A DNA stretch of 64,000 nt from Diadema setosum (Eukaryota; Echinodermata; Echinoidea; Diadematoida; Diadematidae). A program made the position numbers and the translations under genes. The stretch's first letter is position 1. Every line of letters begins with the position of its first letter. The stretch is from NCBI GenBank assembly GCA_033980235.1, contig CM067064.1, positions 4,185,001 to 4,249,000 of the forward strand, in the 5' to 3' direction. Positions 1 through 12,125 of this stretch are shown one piece after another. The notes beneath the pieces were generated by a model. It saw nothing but the letters and a program-made list of their open reading frames with translations. It was not told where the DNA came from and did not search any database.

Positions 1-2095
1 CAATCAGCTTTGACGATGTTGTACGACATCACGTTCACGCACATTTCCGTTAAAAAAAAAGTATTCCATGAGTGACAGCTTGCGGGAGCGTGCCTCACCT
101 AGGAACATCTGACATTTATTATTTAACATTCATTCTGATGTATCAAGACAAGATGATGATGGTTGTATGAACGGTTACAGCTCGTTATTCCGAAGGTTCG
201 TTATTCCGAAGGCTCTTTAGTCCGAAGATTCGTTATTCCGAAGGTTCGTTGTTCCGAATTTCATTTTCGGATTAACGAATCTTCTTAATAACGAACCTTC
301 GGAATAACGCCACAAATGTTCGGATTAACGAACCCTTTTTCATTTTCGGATTACCGAACCTCTAGGTATAGGGAATTTGCGTGTTTCGGATTAACGAACC
401 TTCGGAATAACGAACCTTCGGAATAGCGAACTTTCGGAATAACGAACAGCACCCGTATGAACCTTATAAATCATAAATTGGTTTTCGAAATGAAACCAAT
501 GACTCATAATAATGACTCATAAACCAATGACCAATAAATTGGAAACACTTGTTGGCAAAAAGACCTACATTCATCTGTTTAGCGATACGTGGCAGGCTCA
601 TATCAAGACCAGACAGTTCTTGGCAAGACCAAGAATAACTGACACTCATGAAATCTTTGAAGGTTTCCAGGGCGGGAGAACAACGTCGAGAGTGCCTCAC
701 TGAAAACTAGTCTGTCACATGCTGGACTAGCATATAGCTAATCCAGCATGTTAGTCCAGCAGGACCGACTAACATTTGTTAGGCCGCCGAACCATATAAG
801 TTCCTAGTATTATAGGCCCTTTTCAGGGCCACACATTTCACATACCAAAGAAAGAATACGTGGTGTACAATCACTCAGTGCATGGTGAGCATTACAAAAT
901 ATACTGCATTTATACATGTATAAGGAGTATTTTTAGGGGTTCTGTTTGGATCCCTTTTCAGTTGGGAGAGTTTGCTTTGTGAGAGTGCTTGCAGGAATAC
1001 CTGGTAAGTAAGGCAAGTTTTAAGATTAGAACAACATAGGAAAACCGGCGATTTTTAAAAAATACTTTTACAGATTAATCTTGAGATTTTATTTCATGGT
1101 GTGTGTTTTGAAGTTGAAAAATTAGATATTTTTTGTTTGTTTTTGTGTGATAACTGCTTCTCACCAAGGGGGGAAAAATCCTATCGTGTGATACGACGGT
1201 TGCAGCATCGACTAATATGAATACCTTGACGTATTGTTTGTTCAGTGTCAATATAAATGGACGGTTGGTATTTGTACTGTTTATGATATTTTTTAATGGC
1301 AGCTTAGGAGGCAATGAACATGATGAATACAATAATAACAAGCAAACACGGGGCCTATTGGTCGATGTCCCCTTCGCAGAGATGAAGCGCGAGGTGGTTA
1401 TACAGTTTGTTATTTTGAAGGTTTGTTAATCTAAAAACGAAATAAGGTTTGTTTAATTCCAAAGTTTCACTTGTAGGCACCTTCTTTTCATTTTCGGATG
1501 ATCGAACATTATTTCATTTTGGCATTAACTATAACCTTCGAAATAACGAAACCTTCTGAATGAAGCAAAAAAAATGTTTGGTATAATGAACCCTCTATAG
1601 AAAATTAATTAGTATTAAACAAAGAAGTCGTGAAAATTTGCAGTCAATTATGATTAATCTTGGGCTATAGAGTTTCACATGCAAGCCGTATCCCCTCTTA
1701 AAATTGAAAACAAAAGCAATTACAAAAACATTTTCATACTCCATTCACATCCTCACAATTAACACGTGCATCCCTATTCGCATTGGATGCGTTGATGTGT
1801 GTGTTGGTTTGTGTGTGTCTGATTGTGTGTGTGATCCTTTTATATAGTGTTTAAAGGCTGTTCATATATCTCAAGATACGAGGACATGTCCTATTGGGTC
1901 ACACGGACTCCAGGTCCTTACAGGTACAGAGAAAGGATGAGGGTTAGGACTTGGTTTGGTTTCCGGGTAAGACTGCACAATGACAAATCATTGGGGGGGG
2001 GGGGGGTTATGAAACTATTTCTTTGTTCTACCACCAACCCCCCCCCCCCTCACTCTCCCTCAATACTGCAATATTGACATTCGAAGGACACTCAC
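1..2095. other. Left edge; intron 1 of GST gene A plus repeats
   Basis: This stretch lies downstream of coding exon 1 of the minus-strand gene A, so it should be its first intron, at least 2.1 kb long. No second GST exon was recognised here on reading for the residues encoded by gene C exon 2. It contains the TTCGTTATTCCGAA repeat cluster, a degenerate copy near 1480-1560, a GT-rich tract near 1795-1835 and a run of 14 G near 1992-2005. Short open frames here have no recognisable product. Confidence 0.5.
170..450. repeat. TTCGTTATTCCGAA short interspersed/inverted repeat cluster
   Basis: A cluster of about twelve copies of a 14-17 bp motif (TTCGTTATTCCGAAGG and its reverse complement CCTTCGGAATAACGAA) lies in both orientations around an AT-rich spacer. 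Degenerate copies recur at 1480-1560 and 6410-6720. The arrangement suggests a fold-back or minisatellite-like element rather than coding DNA. The family is not identified. Confidence 0.7.
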
Positions 2096-2234
2096 TCTTT
2101 TTGTCTTCGGAGTCAGCAAAGGCGGTGAATTCAAAGCGCACATCGTCGAACTCGACGTCTTTTAGGGCGAAGAGAAGCCGGGCGATCTCCACTCGACCTC
2201 GCGCGTTGAAATAAACCAACCTGTAGGACGGCAT
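2096..2234 (-). CDS. Sigma-class GST gene A, coding exon 1 (partial gene)
   Basis: The exon encodes 46 codons plus one base, starting MPSYRLVYFNARGRVE. This is the N-terminal thioredoxin-like strand and helix of sigma-class GST / hematopoietic prostaglandin D synthase-like enzymes. Tyr8 is the expected catalytic tyrosine that activates the glutathione thiol, and Arg12-Gly13-Arg14 follow as in the family. The exon ends in a perfect donor (GTGAGT read on the minus strand) in phase 1, the same length and phase as exon 1 of gene C. A possible acceptor lies 18 bases upstream of the ATG. The other exons must lie left of the window, so integrity cannot be judged. Confidence 0.85.
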
Positions 2235-2732
2235 CTTTCTCGCGTTTCTCGTCTTTTTTTTATAAGATAGGAGGAGATTTATGGTCTGAAAAAAAGAAGA
2301 GAAAGAGGAAAGGGGGAAAAGGGAGGGAAATGGAGGGAAGGGGAGATTGATAATAAAACAAAAATGTAAATCAGCTACTTTATTTATTTATTTATTTATT
2401 TTTTGCTCATTGAGCTAATATGCACCATCTAAATATACGCGGTGTATAGCTCTGATGTAATTCACACGTCCATCTCTATCTCCTAGCAACCTACGCATAA
2501 TTACCCTAAACTGATTCAACGTCCCACGGATGCAGCTTTGGGCGTGGTGAAACATTATTTTCATGTAAAAGCTTCTTCTTTTTTTTTTACCTTTACCCTT
2601 ATGGATTCTGTACAAAGATTATTGTCACTTTTCATGCCTCAAACACAAAAGAGAAGGGTATGCAAAGGCAATCATAAAGTATTTTGCAAGACAGCGAGTT
2701 TTCTCAAAAACGAAAGAACCACTGTCACTTAC

Positions 2733-2815
2733 CAGATTGGACGAACACCAGGAGGCCCGTACAGCGCAGTGACTGGTACAACAGTGTTCCGTCAGCGAGT
2801 CAAACCTCTACCATA
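2733..2815 (-). other. Untranslated leader exon of gene A (approximate 5' end)
   Basis: Read on the minus strand this segment ends CCAATCTG followed by GTAAGT, a consensus donor whose first base is complementary to 2732. The same sequence block and donor precede gene C (43497) and, with a mutated donor, gene B (32578). Conservation across paralogues and the position about 500 bp upstream of the ATG exon argue for a non-coding first exon. The transcription start is not visible and 2815 is a guess. Confidence 0.55.
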
Positions 2816-3000
2816 TAGGAGGGCCTATATAGGAGGGCCTATTATACCTTAGAAGACGAGACGCGATGCCCATAATACGCTGACTCTATCACTTCAAGGG
2901 TTTCGACGTGCTCAAGCGAACTATTCATATGCAAGCAAGGCTTCCCTGGGCAAATAGGTCGGTGCATAGGGCATCATGACGGGGCTATTTTTCCTTTCCG
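2816..3000 (-). promoter_or_regulatory. Proximal promoter of GST gene A with TATA-like site
   Basis: Two short direct repeats around CTATATAG at about 2815-2845 give TATA-like sequence just upstream of the leader exon. A 15-bp block, CTGGGCAAATAGGTC (2946-2960), is identical in the corresponding place upstream of gene B (32743-32757). Conservation between diverged paralogues in otherwise drifting DNA suggests regulatory constraint or recent common origin. No experimental start site is known here. Confidence 0.45.
2976..2985 (+). promoter_or_regulatory. Candidate antioxidant response element (gene A)
   Basis: ATGACGGGGC matches the RTGACnnnGC core bound by CNC-bZIP/small Maf dimers (Nrf2/CncC), which induce GST genes in animals. 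It lies about 240 bp upstream of the leader-exon donor. The equivalent positions hold a match in gene C and a broken core in gene B. The role is inferred from motif and position only. Confidence 0.4.
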
Positions 3001-3130
3001 CTCTCCGTATATTTATTTTTGTTTTACACGCACCAAGACTGTTTGTCGAATGGTAATACCTATCTGTTCACCACACGTGAGCGTTTGTACAATATATTAC
3101 CATGTTGTTGGTAAACTGCACAACCTGCTC

Positions 3131-3157
<27 letters not shown>
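3131..3157. repeat. Poly-A homopolymer tract
   Basis: An uninterrupted run of A of about 27 bases. It lies at the left edge of the fold-back-rich region and may mark an old retroposon tail or simple slippage. Confidence 0.9.
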
Positions 3158-3161
<4 letters not shown>

Positions 3162-3802
3162 TGTAGGACACTGTCGATCCACCTGAGAAAAGAATGAAAT
3201 GGACAGAAACTGACGATGGAAGTACTAGTATACAAACTCAAGGTTTCACGTTTCAAGTAGGAACTTGCTTTTACCAGGTGTTTCAAAAACATTTCCCAGT
3301 TTTGATTCTTAATAATTCAAAAACTATATATCAGATAACACTGTCATCGATATGAGTGATAGCTGAATAGTGTACAATTTTGTTGGAGGTGGTTTAAATA
3401 TTATGAAAGCATAAATTAGTTTCATGAAATCCATGATTAATTTCACAGTTAGGTTCCAGATTTTGCTCTATTTTCAACCCTCTGTACAAAACTTTCACTT
3501 TGCACAGGGGTCAATGGGTGTGTATGGGAGTGTGTGGTTAACACCCTGACAATGGTCCTGAACAATGGCCACGTCTTGAATGCTTCATTATTTATTCATG
3601 AGAAATTCCACTATCACAACTAGTCTTTATTCAGCCTCTTGCAGCATCTGTGTAAAATCAAACGCCTGCCGATACTGTCGTTGAGTCGCGACAGTGCTCG
3701 CCCTACTTCTGAAAAACGAAATTACAATGAATACCTTCTGTTCCATTGTAAACATGGCGACAGGAAGCATAGAAAATCGATTAGAGTATACACTTGTGTA
3801 TA

Positions 3803-3917
3803 TGGGGATGGCTAGTAACTGATTAGTGAGAAACAGTGGGAATGCTGGGGGATGATTGTTCCAATCCTTGTGGGATTCATTTAAGAGTACATTATATATC
3901 TATTGTTGTGTGAAAAT
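3803..3917 (+). mobile_element. Left half of a 357-bp-family palindromic MITE (interrupted copy)
   Basis: The segment matches the first 115 bp of the MITEs at 10374 and 30120 (GGGGATGGCTAGTAAC onward). The sequence continues at 5588-5629, where the match resumes with ATTATTTGCTTCAG up to the palindrome centre. The 1.67-kb intervening block is therefore a later insertion. The second arm of this copy is missing. Confidence 0.75.
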
Positions 3918-5587
3918 AAGCCAGTTCACAGTTAGCTCATATAGTCCATGGGCCAAGAGCCGAAAAATGGGTTGTTGGTACCACCCGAGGTGGCAAAACC
4001 TTTTTGGTGTCATTTTGTTTGTCGGACATAGATACGCTTATCAAGCTATGATAGCATTTCCAAATGAGTAGCTTAGTCATAATAAATGAATTTTTAACTT
4101 ATTTGGTCTCGTTTTTATATCCCTATACTTCTGAATCAAAACTTACCGCTATACAAATACAAGCACTGCCTTCTGTATGTCCACAGGTGTTCTGTTGTAA
4201 ACGCGGTGCGCTTAGTCTTTATTCAAGGCAGCGAAGGGAATATCCAAAGGGTTATGATGTCCACAGCTGTCATAGATGCGGTGCGCTTAGTCTTCATCTA
4301 GAACAATGTACCGTTATCATTGCCCTGTTGCATAAAACCCTTACCGCTGGACTTACCGCTCCTTTCTAGCGGTAAGTCTTCAAAGTAGCGGTAAAGCTTA
4401 TAATCCTTGATGCTGATTGGCTGTGACGCCTAATTTTGACGGTAGTTACCATTGAATTTCAACGGTAAGTTTTATGCAACGGGCCACATATCTAAAGTTC
4501 CTGATAAAAGGGATTATCTATACTGTTTTTATGCCACCCTCTCAACAAATACATCAGTTTTAAACAAAAATCACTCTGTTCATTTACAACATTAATAATT
4601 ATAATGTATTGTAGTGTACCGGTACATTGTTTTTGCATAATCTTTCATTGTTGGATGGAAATAAAGCGACATTGGCGTGGTATTAGCGTTTTCAACGTAG
4701 CGTTTTCACCGGAAAATGATAAATAATTGAAAAAGACGCTAAAATTCACGAGAAATTGCTTTTTTTGTTGTTGTTGTTTTTAGATAGAGGGATATACACT
4801 GTATCATAAGCTTTGGATATTCCATTCGCCGTCTGGAATATTAGACTAAGCGCTGTGGACATCATAACCCTTGGATATTCCCTTCGCTGCCTTGAATAAA
4901 GACTAAGCGCACCGCGTTTACAACAGAACACCTGTGAATTAGTTCGGTGGAATATACAGAAGACAGTGCTCTTCTTTGTATAGCGGTTGGTCTCGATTCA
5001 GAAGTACAGGGATATAACAACGAAACCAAATTGGTTTAAAATTCATTTACTATGACTAAGCTACTCATTTGGAAATGCTATCCTAGCTTGATAAGCATAT
5101 CTATGCCCGACAAACAAAATGACACCAAAAAGGTATTGCCACCTCAGATGGTACCAATATCTGGCCTGGCCCATGGACTAATAGGCACACTGGTACAAAT
5201 GACCTTTCTTTTTTCTCAATTGGTTAGGCACTTCACTTATTTTCAAAGCAGCATGATGCATAAGCATGCCCACAATTTATGGATTTCATTTTCAAACAAA
5301 GAATGAACTTATGCAGAGCAGGTGACAAGATTGATCTGTCAATTGATACTTCGGCAGGCATTCATTTTATTGTTTAGTGTTGAATGCATAAACAAACTTC
5401 TTCTACGTACATCGCTAAATACCAGGCTAGCTGTCAGGTGGATGTGCTAGTAAGCACCATTTATAAGGGTTACATGAATAATCATTACATCAGGGATGCT
5501 TGTTTCAGTGAATTAAAAAACCAACATGCCTGATTGTACAAATTACCTTTTTCTGCTCATGCGCAAAATGGAACTGTAAACTGGCTT
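3918..5587. mobile_element. 1.67-kb inverted-repeat element inserted in a MITE
   Basis: The ends are inverted copies (AAGCCAGTTCACAGTT at the left; the right end reads AAGCCAGTTTACAGTT on the other strand). Long inverted arms follow: about 3940-4275 against about 4848-5190, sharing the block with TTGGATATTCCCTTCGCTGC. Comparison with intact MITE copies shows the host reads GAAAATTATTTGC, so the insertion appears to have duplicated only AT. No coding capacity is evident, so it is probably non-autonomous. Confidence 0.65.
4323..4484. mobile_element. 162-bp MITE (CCCGTTGCATAAAAC termini)
   Basis: The terminal inverted repeats are CCCTGTTGCATAAAAC at the left and, read on the opposite strand, CCCGTTGCATAAAAC at the right. 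Internal ACCGCTA and AGCGGTAAG blocks are also inverted. It sits in the loop between the arms of the 1.67-kb element. It resembles non-autonomous DNA transposons with GCATAAA-type ends, but the superfamily is not assigned. Confidence 0.65.
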
Positions 5588-5765
5588 ATTATTTGCTTCA
5601 GAATGGTCTCATATTCAGGCAATGTGCAGTTTCACATTCAAATTACCTCCAACAAAAATCATACACTATTCAGCTATTAGTCCTATCAATGACAGTTAGA
5701 TCGGATGAAAAGTTTTTGAACTATTAATGATCAAAAGTGGGAAATATTTTTTGAAACACCTAGTA

Positions 5766-8369
5766 TAAGTGGACATTAATCTGTATGATACTCGAAAGAA
5801 TCATTCTCTTTAGGATCCCAATTACAATCTCTTTGTTTCACGTTAGTCCTGACATCTTGAAGAGATGTTTGTCCCGCCGGAACGTCACTGGCATACCTCA
5901 AAGACAAACTTTAAGCTTTAATTTCAGCTCGTTTTCTTTTGGTAGAAGGCACTAGTCATGGGATGATAAGGGAGGAATGGAGTTGAAGGCTGCGTCTTGT
6001 ATGTCTGCATGGACCAGTTAATATTACAGTCAAATATGATATGCACATTTTTTAGAATCAACTTTGACACGCAGGAAGCTTGCCAGAGATTATCGACTTA
6101 GCAACGATTTTGGGAATATGGATTGCGTTCAAGAACATTTAGGATGTAAAGAGCACTAACTTTCGCCACCGAGAGGAATACCGAGTTAGAGTAAATACTG
6201 ATTCTTCTAATGTATTTATTGATCATACTGCGTGACAACAAAATATGTAATGTTGTAAACCATCGACTGTACTCAACCAGTCTGATAGTCTTTTCCATTT
6301 TGAGTTCCGTTACAATCAGGTCATGAGAGAAATATGATGTAAAATCCATTTGAACGTAAACATTTTAACACAAAAATTTTAAGTAATGAGTTTTAATCTG
6401 TGGGTTTTTAATAATGTTCGTAATTCCGAAGGTTTGTTTACACGCATCTTCTCGTTATTTTCTGATTAACGAACCTTCAGAATATGAATGGACGAACTTT
6501 CGAAATAACGTACCTTCAACAACGCCACAAAAATGTTCGGATCAATGAATATCTAGGTACATAGAAATTGTGTGTCCGGAGTTACAACGAACGAACGTAT
6601 ATTATCATATCATATTATACTATATTATAAGTAACGAACCTTCGGAATAACGAATCGTAAACTATTATATCTTATTGCATTATAATTTTCAAACCTTCGA
6701 AAACAATCGGAATTAAAACGACCATCAACCGTTTTGTCACATTTTCGTGGTATATACAAGTCTCAATGAATAGTTTTTGTGTTGTATCTTATTTTCCTTT
6801 GTACTTCCACTGTACTTCAAAACTACTACTTTACAATATGTTTCATGGTAATCATACCTATCAGTTACGAAAAGGCAATGCTCTCTCTGTGCAAACTATT
6901 TACATAAAAATTTTAAATGCTATTTGCATATTGTTTATCGAGTAATCCACGTATTACAAGCTCCCCTTTTTAGTAGATTACTTTTTTTTTCCCATGGCTA
7001 TGATTTATTTTCATCCTTGCAACGGATGTATTGCTTCTTCTCGTATCATTCGTGTTATATTTCATATTATACTTTATGACTTACACATCTGAAGGATGGA
7101 AGTAAAGTAATTGAATTGAAATGAATTGAACCGAATTGAATGGCATTTATCAAGACACGGATAGCGTCTTCATTTTCATGAGGCAAATATGGGTTTTTGT
7201 CATCACTATACACTCTGGCCAACCTTTACAATCCTCTCGACACCTTGAATGTGAGTAGTATTCACAAATCCCAAAGCTTAGCGTTTCAACTGGGAAAATT
7301 CTGAGCTACGTGTAACACAAAGAAGAGTTTACCTTGGGTTGGGCTTTTAATTGTGACGCCACATAAAAGGCTGCCATGTTTGCGTAACTACCACACGTCT
7401 GCTCGGTAGTTATGTAATCTTTGTTATGTCAGCTTTTAGCAGCCCCTGCAACAGCCTGCCCAATTCATGCTAATTGCACATTTGATTCAACGTTAATTGA
7501 TTTTGTATACATGACTTTGTTTGTTACCAAATCATTTAATAATTCACGTGTTGATTTAAATATTAAAGACACTTTGTAATCATACCAGTACGTTGTGTTT
7601 CTGATTATTTTTTGTTTCGTTGTTGCTGAAAATGGAAAATAAAATGATATGAATTTTTACTGTCTCGCTGTTTGTACGTGGCACTGTTGTATTTACAATT
7701 ACAACGACGCCGTTCTATGACGAAGATGACCTCGTTTACTTCAAGAAAATTGCCGTACCGAGGTTCTGACAGACCAACAGTTTGGTATAAACTCTATAGA
7801 AGACAGAAAGCTGTAGTTTCGCTGTAATGTTTTTTCTCTTTACCGGATGGCAGAACACGAGAGCGAAGCAAATAAAACATGACAAGGCAACGTTGCTGCA
7901 AGTAGTGCATTATCGTACCAATTTCTCTTCGAGATGTTATATCTTAAGTAGGCTATATACTTTCTGATATTCGCATATTACAGCTGATAAAGAGTGTCGC
8001 TAATATTGTAAGTTACTGATAGAGTAAAGACCGAGCTAAGTTGACATTCTTCACAGCATTTAGACAATTAAACAGTCTGTCTGAATTTAGATTATTTTTT
8101 ACTGACGCGCCTGCAAACCGCTGATCTAACTGTTTGTTCAAACTTTTCTCTGGTGTTTTAAGCTGATTACTTTAGATTATTATTCTGTACCTCTCTGTGG
8201 TATACACCTCTCTCGCTTCTATCCTTTCTGAAGGTCCCCAACCAGGTAGGTGATTATTACCATTCTGTAGATGATTTATAAGGCGTCTCTTCCCAGTAGT
8301 GCTTCCCATGAAAGATCATGAATTCACCGACATTGATGATCGGGCACTGTTCATATAATATGCAAATGC
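5766..8369. other. Intergenic DNA with degenerate repeats
   Basis: No exon or gene was recognised. The stretch contains a second TTCGTTATTCCGAA-type cluster (6410-6720). An ATTGAATTGA-rich tail at about 7084-7143, preceded by a TAAAGTAA stretch, resembles the short-repeat 3' tails of CR1/L2-like LINEs. The rest is AT-rich unique-looking sequence. Confidence 0.5.
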
Positions 8370-8377
8370 AATATATA

Positions 8378-8382
8378 ATATA

Positions 8383-8433
<51 letters not shown>

Positions 8434-8480
8434 ATATAATATATATATATATATATGCATATATATATATATATATATAT
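8378..8480. repeat. (TA)n microsatellite
   Basis: Nearly pure alternating TA with interruptions such as CATG and GCAT. It produces meaningless Tyr/Ile-rich open frames on both strands. Confidence 0.95.
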
Positions 8481-10100
8481 TCATTTTATAACATTTTAAT
8501 TACAACATTTATCTAAATGAGAAATCAATCCAATAAATATCATAACATAGGACCATATTGCAGCGCGGTTAAAGAGTTTTATGTATATAGCATCTGCTGT
8601 ATAGAAATGCACCTTATTTTTTCCTTATATTACCAGTTGGGAGGAAACGAACATGCGCAAGTATTAAATTATGAACACTTCATGGAAAAATATCAAATTC
8701 TTACGAGGACCTAATTTTCATTTCTTTTTGATGTGCATATTACAAAGAGAACTGAAAGACACGTGTTTGTATACTTGATTTTTTTCCTAAACAGCTCTAA
8801 ACAAATTCTAGTACAGTATTTCATTCAAAATGCTAACAGCTTGCAATCTATAATGAATGTGAAACTGTTTCTTCGTCTCCAAATGTTGTCTCGGGCTGGG
8901 GAGACACCGAGCATTACTTTAAAGAGTATAGGAATGTTGAAAATTCAATCGGAATACTTTAGAACCCATACATGGTTTGCATGGATTAAACCTACAAAAT
9001 ATTGTCCCTCTATCTATTATACCTCCCTGCAAAAATCCTAGTCGTTGTTCAATTGACTTCCACAAACAGTGAAGCAAAATAATGGAGTTCCGTCCAGAGC
9101 TGTCGATGATTACATTCACTCGAAAACGAAACTTAACAAAACAAGACAAAGAGCCAGGAAGAAGGGAATTGTTGAGGGACATTCCGCAAATACGTTGTTT
9201 TTCTCACAGTCCTGCAGCTTTAAACATATTAAAGGAAAATCAATCTTAAAATACAATCGAACAAACATTATTACGAAAAGTTAGTGAATTTAAAATTTCA
9301 CGTTTTCCAGATCAGTGATGTCGGTCACATCCACATCGGCGAATTACAAGAAAATTTAATGTTAACGTCATACTAACACAAGAATCTTGACTGAATTCAA
9401 ATCGTTTATTTTTTAATACACAAAAAATGAAAAGTGATTTCTTTCACTATTTTCTTTCTACAGTAAATATTCGGTAATTTTTTTCTGTAGCCAATCGGAG
9501 AGTATAAGTGAGGGAATGACATTACTTCATCTCCACATATCCATATATTGAAATGGTGCCTGATATCACTCTAGATTATTCCAAACCCATGAAATGTTGA
9601 TGTGTACATTCTTGATTTAAAGGCCTCTCTAAAGGCCTCTAGAATGGGAGCTGTAATTCTTTCAAAATTACAGAAGAGAGAATAAAGTTTGAGGCTGCAG
9701 ATCATTCTCAGGGAAGGAAACACATACTGAGTATGTCGGTTTGTTTGTTTGATTGTTTGTTTGTTCGTTTTACATTGTGATCGCTCCTTTTGTTCTATAC
9801 GCGCGCTCGTTTACCTCAAATAGCAGCAAGTACTAAGACATTATTTTGCATGAGATGCGACATTTGGACAGTTTCATTTGGCTAGGAACATGAGGAGTGA
9901 TAACCACACCTAGTTCGGTCCCCGGGTTCGGTCATGTAATGGAAACTTACAGGAAAACTGCTTGTTTTGTTTCAACGAATGAAGACAAGGGATTTGGTCA
10001 AAGGGGCGTGGACACAGTCATTTGCTCCTTTGATTGGACGATACAGGATTGGGGAAAGCTGTTATAAATAAGGGAGTGTCAGCAATGACAGACTATATAT
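8481..10100. other. Intergenic DNA, nothing recognised
   Basis: AT-rich sequence without a convincing exon, RNA gene or repeat boundary. Two overlapping frames of about 100 codons near 8733-9182 lack family resemblance and any second supporting signal. A (GTTT)n tract lies near 9740-9770. Confidence 0.5.
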
Positions 10101-10164
10101 ACTGAGCAAGCGCGCCGGAACACTTCCGGTTTTTGGGGGGCAAAATCTCACCGGGGGCACATTG

Positions 10165-11460
10165 TGACGATGTGAGATCCTCGGCGCGGGAGCGAAGCGA
10201 GTGAGCGGGGGGGGGGGGGGGGGGGGGGGTATCCCCCTTTCCAGACCGTTCTGAAGCAAATAATTTTCACACAACAACAAGGGTATCCCCCTTTCCACCC
10301 CCCCCCCCACACACACACACACTGTAGGGAGCTGTTGTAAAACGGGGTACAAAAGTCGCGTTAGACCATAGAAAGGGGATGGCTGGTAACCGATCAGTGG
10401 GAATCAGTGGGAATGCTGAGGGATGATTGTTCCAATCCTTGTGGGATTCATTTAAGAGTACATTATATATCTACTGTTGTGTGAAAATTATTTGCTTCAG
10501 AACGGTCTCATATTCAAGAAATGTGCAGATTAATGCCCCGTCACTGACCAGGGACGCTTACCTGGAAGCATTAAACTGCACATTACTTGAATATGAGACC
10601 GTTCTGAAGCAAATAATTTTCACACAACAATAGATATATAATGTACTCTTAAATGAATCCCACAAGGATTGGAACAATCATCCCTCAGCATTCCCACTGA
10701 TTCCCACTGATCAGTTACCAGCCATCCCCTTTAAAAGCAAATTTCTAAGGAATTAAACATAGTGAAATATAATCAGTGCAAAGGACTATGATTATTACAT
10801 ACGGGAGTACATAATAATGTGATGCTGTGACATCCTCGGCGAGGGAGCGAAGCGACCGAGCGGGGGGAGGGTGTGGGAGGGGGGATCCCACGGTAGGGAC
10901 TTTTTGTAAAAACAGACTATAAAAGTCGCGTTTATAGAGAATTTAAAGCAAATTTCTAGGGAATTAACATATTGAAAAAATCAGTTGGAAGGACTATGAT
11001 CATAAAGAACGGGAGTACATTAATAATGTGATGGTGCGAGATCCTCGGCGAGGGAGCGAAGCGAGCGAGTGGGGGGGGGGGGGAGGGTGTGGGAGGGGGA
11101 TACCCCCTCCCACGGTAGGGACTTTTTGTAAAAACAGAGTATAAAAGTTGCGTTTATAGAACATTTAAAAGCAAATTTCTAGGGATTTAACATATTGAAA
11201 AAAATCAGTTGGAAGGACCATGATCTTAACATACGGAGGTATATTATGTGATGGTGTGAGATCCTCGTCGAGGGAGCGAAGCGACCGAGCGGGGGAGGGT
11301 GTGGGAGGGGGATACCCCTTCCCAGGGTAGGGACTTTTTGTAAATACAGACTATAAAAGTCGCTTTTATAGAGCATTTTAAATTAAATTTCTGAGTAAAA
11401 GAATAGTAAAAGAAATCACTGCGAAGGACTATGATAATAACTTATGAAAACTTTTCATTT
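10165..11460 (+). repeat. Tandem repeat of about 210-220 bp with GGAGCGAAGCGA and poly-G core
   Basis: Four repeats are recognised by ATCCTCGGCGAGGGAGCGA-type sequence at 10177, 10832, 11041 and 11261. Each is followed by a poly-G run, GGTAGGGACTTTTTGTAAA and AAAGTCGCGTTTATAGA. Spacing of intact neighbours is 209 and 220 bp. The first repeat is enlarged by a 357-bp MITE and by a 35-bp MITE scrap (10243-10278). The tract is non-coding. Confidence 0.8.
10374..10730. mobile_element. 357-bp near-perfect palindromic MITE, copy 1
   Basis: It begins AGGGGATGGCTGGTAAC and ends with its reverse complement. The two arms of about 170 bp are almost perfectly inverted around a short centre near 10552. 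The length is identical to the copy at 30120-30476. TTAA follows the right end but is not preserved on the left. Short frames inside are palindrome artefacts. Confidence 0.9.
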
Positions 11461-12125
11461 TACTTTAAGTACGGGCAGAACGAGCGAGCCACTTTCACTT
11501 TGCAATTTATCTGAAATGTATTCATTAAAAACTTAAACGTGATCGCATCGTTCGAACAATAAAACATATTCTTATACTGCTAGAAAGCAAAGAAGAAAAT
11601 GAAAAATGTAAGGTTTACTAAAGGTATGTGTCAGTGGGCACACTCGAGGACACGAGGCTACCATCTATACACTAAATTTACTCATAAGTTACTATTAGTG
11701 TATAGATACAATAATGTATGTTGTTAGTGTTCGCCCCGTAAGGGGCGAACATTTTTGCATTTTCAGTTATGAAATTACAACATTTAGACAAGAAATATGC
11801 CTTTATTGTTCATTTTGGTCTTTAAATCAGTGATTAATTATTTGTTACAGGGGGCACTTTGGGGGGGGGGGGGGGGGGCAAAAACTCGTTTTGCCCCCCC
11901 AACATTTTGTTTGGGGGGGGGGGGGGGCAAGTGCCACCCCTGCCCCCCCCCCCCCGCTTCCGGCGCCCTTGATACTGAGTCTCTACACAAAAGGCAAGTC
12001 TGTAACAAAAGGACGAATGGATTAGGGTGTAAAAGTACTCCGCTGCTACGAGTGTATTTTCCTCTATTGGTATCCCATGTAAGTCTATCATTGGTGATTG
12101 CGGGTGCTAATGCAGAGATAGCCTT
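11461..12125. other. Spacer with hairpin and poly-G/poly-C tracts
   Basis: No gene is visible. Positions 11729-11750 form a 9-bp stem, 4-base loop hairpin (GTTCGCCCC / GGGGCGAAC) followed by ATTTTTG. Segment 11840-11975 carries three long G or C runs bounded by inverted GGGGCACTT-like sequence and may be a small MITE. Coding-looking frames across these runs are low-complexity. Confidence 0.5.

Larger units (their letters stand above)
3275..5765. mobile_element. Outer fold-back element with diverged inverted arms
   Basis: The left arm (about 3275-3435, beginning near CCAGGTGTTTCAAAAAC) and the right arm (about 5640-5765, ending near GAAACACCTAG) are imperfect reverse complements, sharing blocks such as TTCAAAAACT and GTTGGAGGT. 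Between them lie a partial 357-bp-family MITE, an inserted 1.67-kb inverted-repeat element and a 162-bp MITE. No transposase frame is visible. Segment 3436-3802 holds nothing recognised. Confidence 0.5.

Noticed and set aside
8257..8484. Tyr/Ile-rich open frame across the TA tract
   Set aside because: It is a translation of the (TA)n microsatellite; similar frames at 34412-34773 and 38225-38567 have the same cause.
11729..11750. Rho-independent terminator
   Set aside because: The GC hairpin with T stretch looks right, but the setting is eukaryotic and no transcript ends are expected there.
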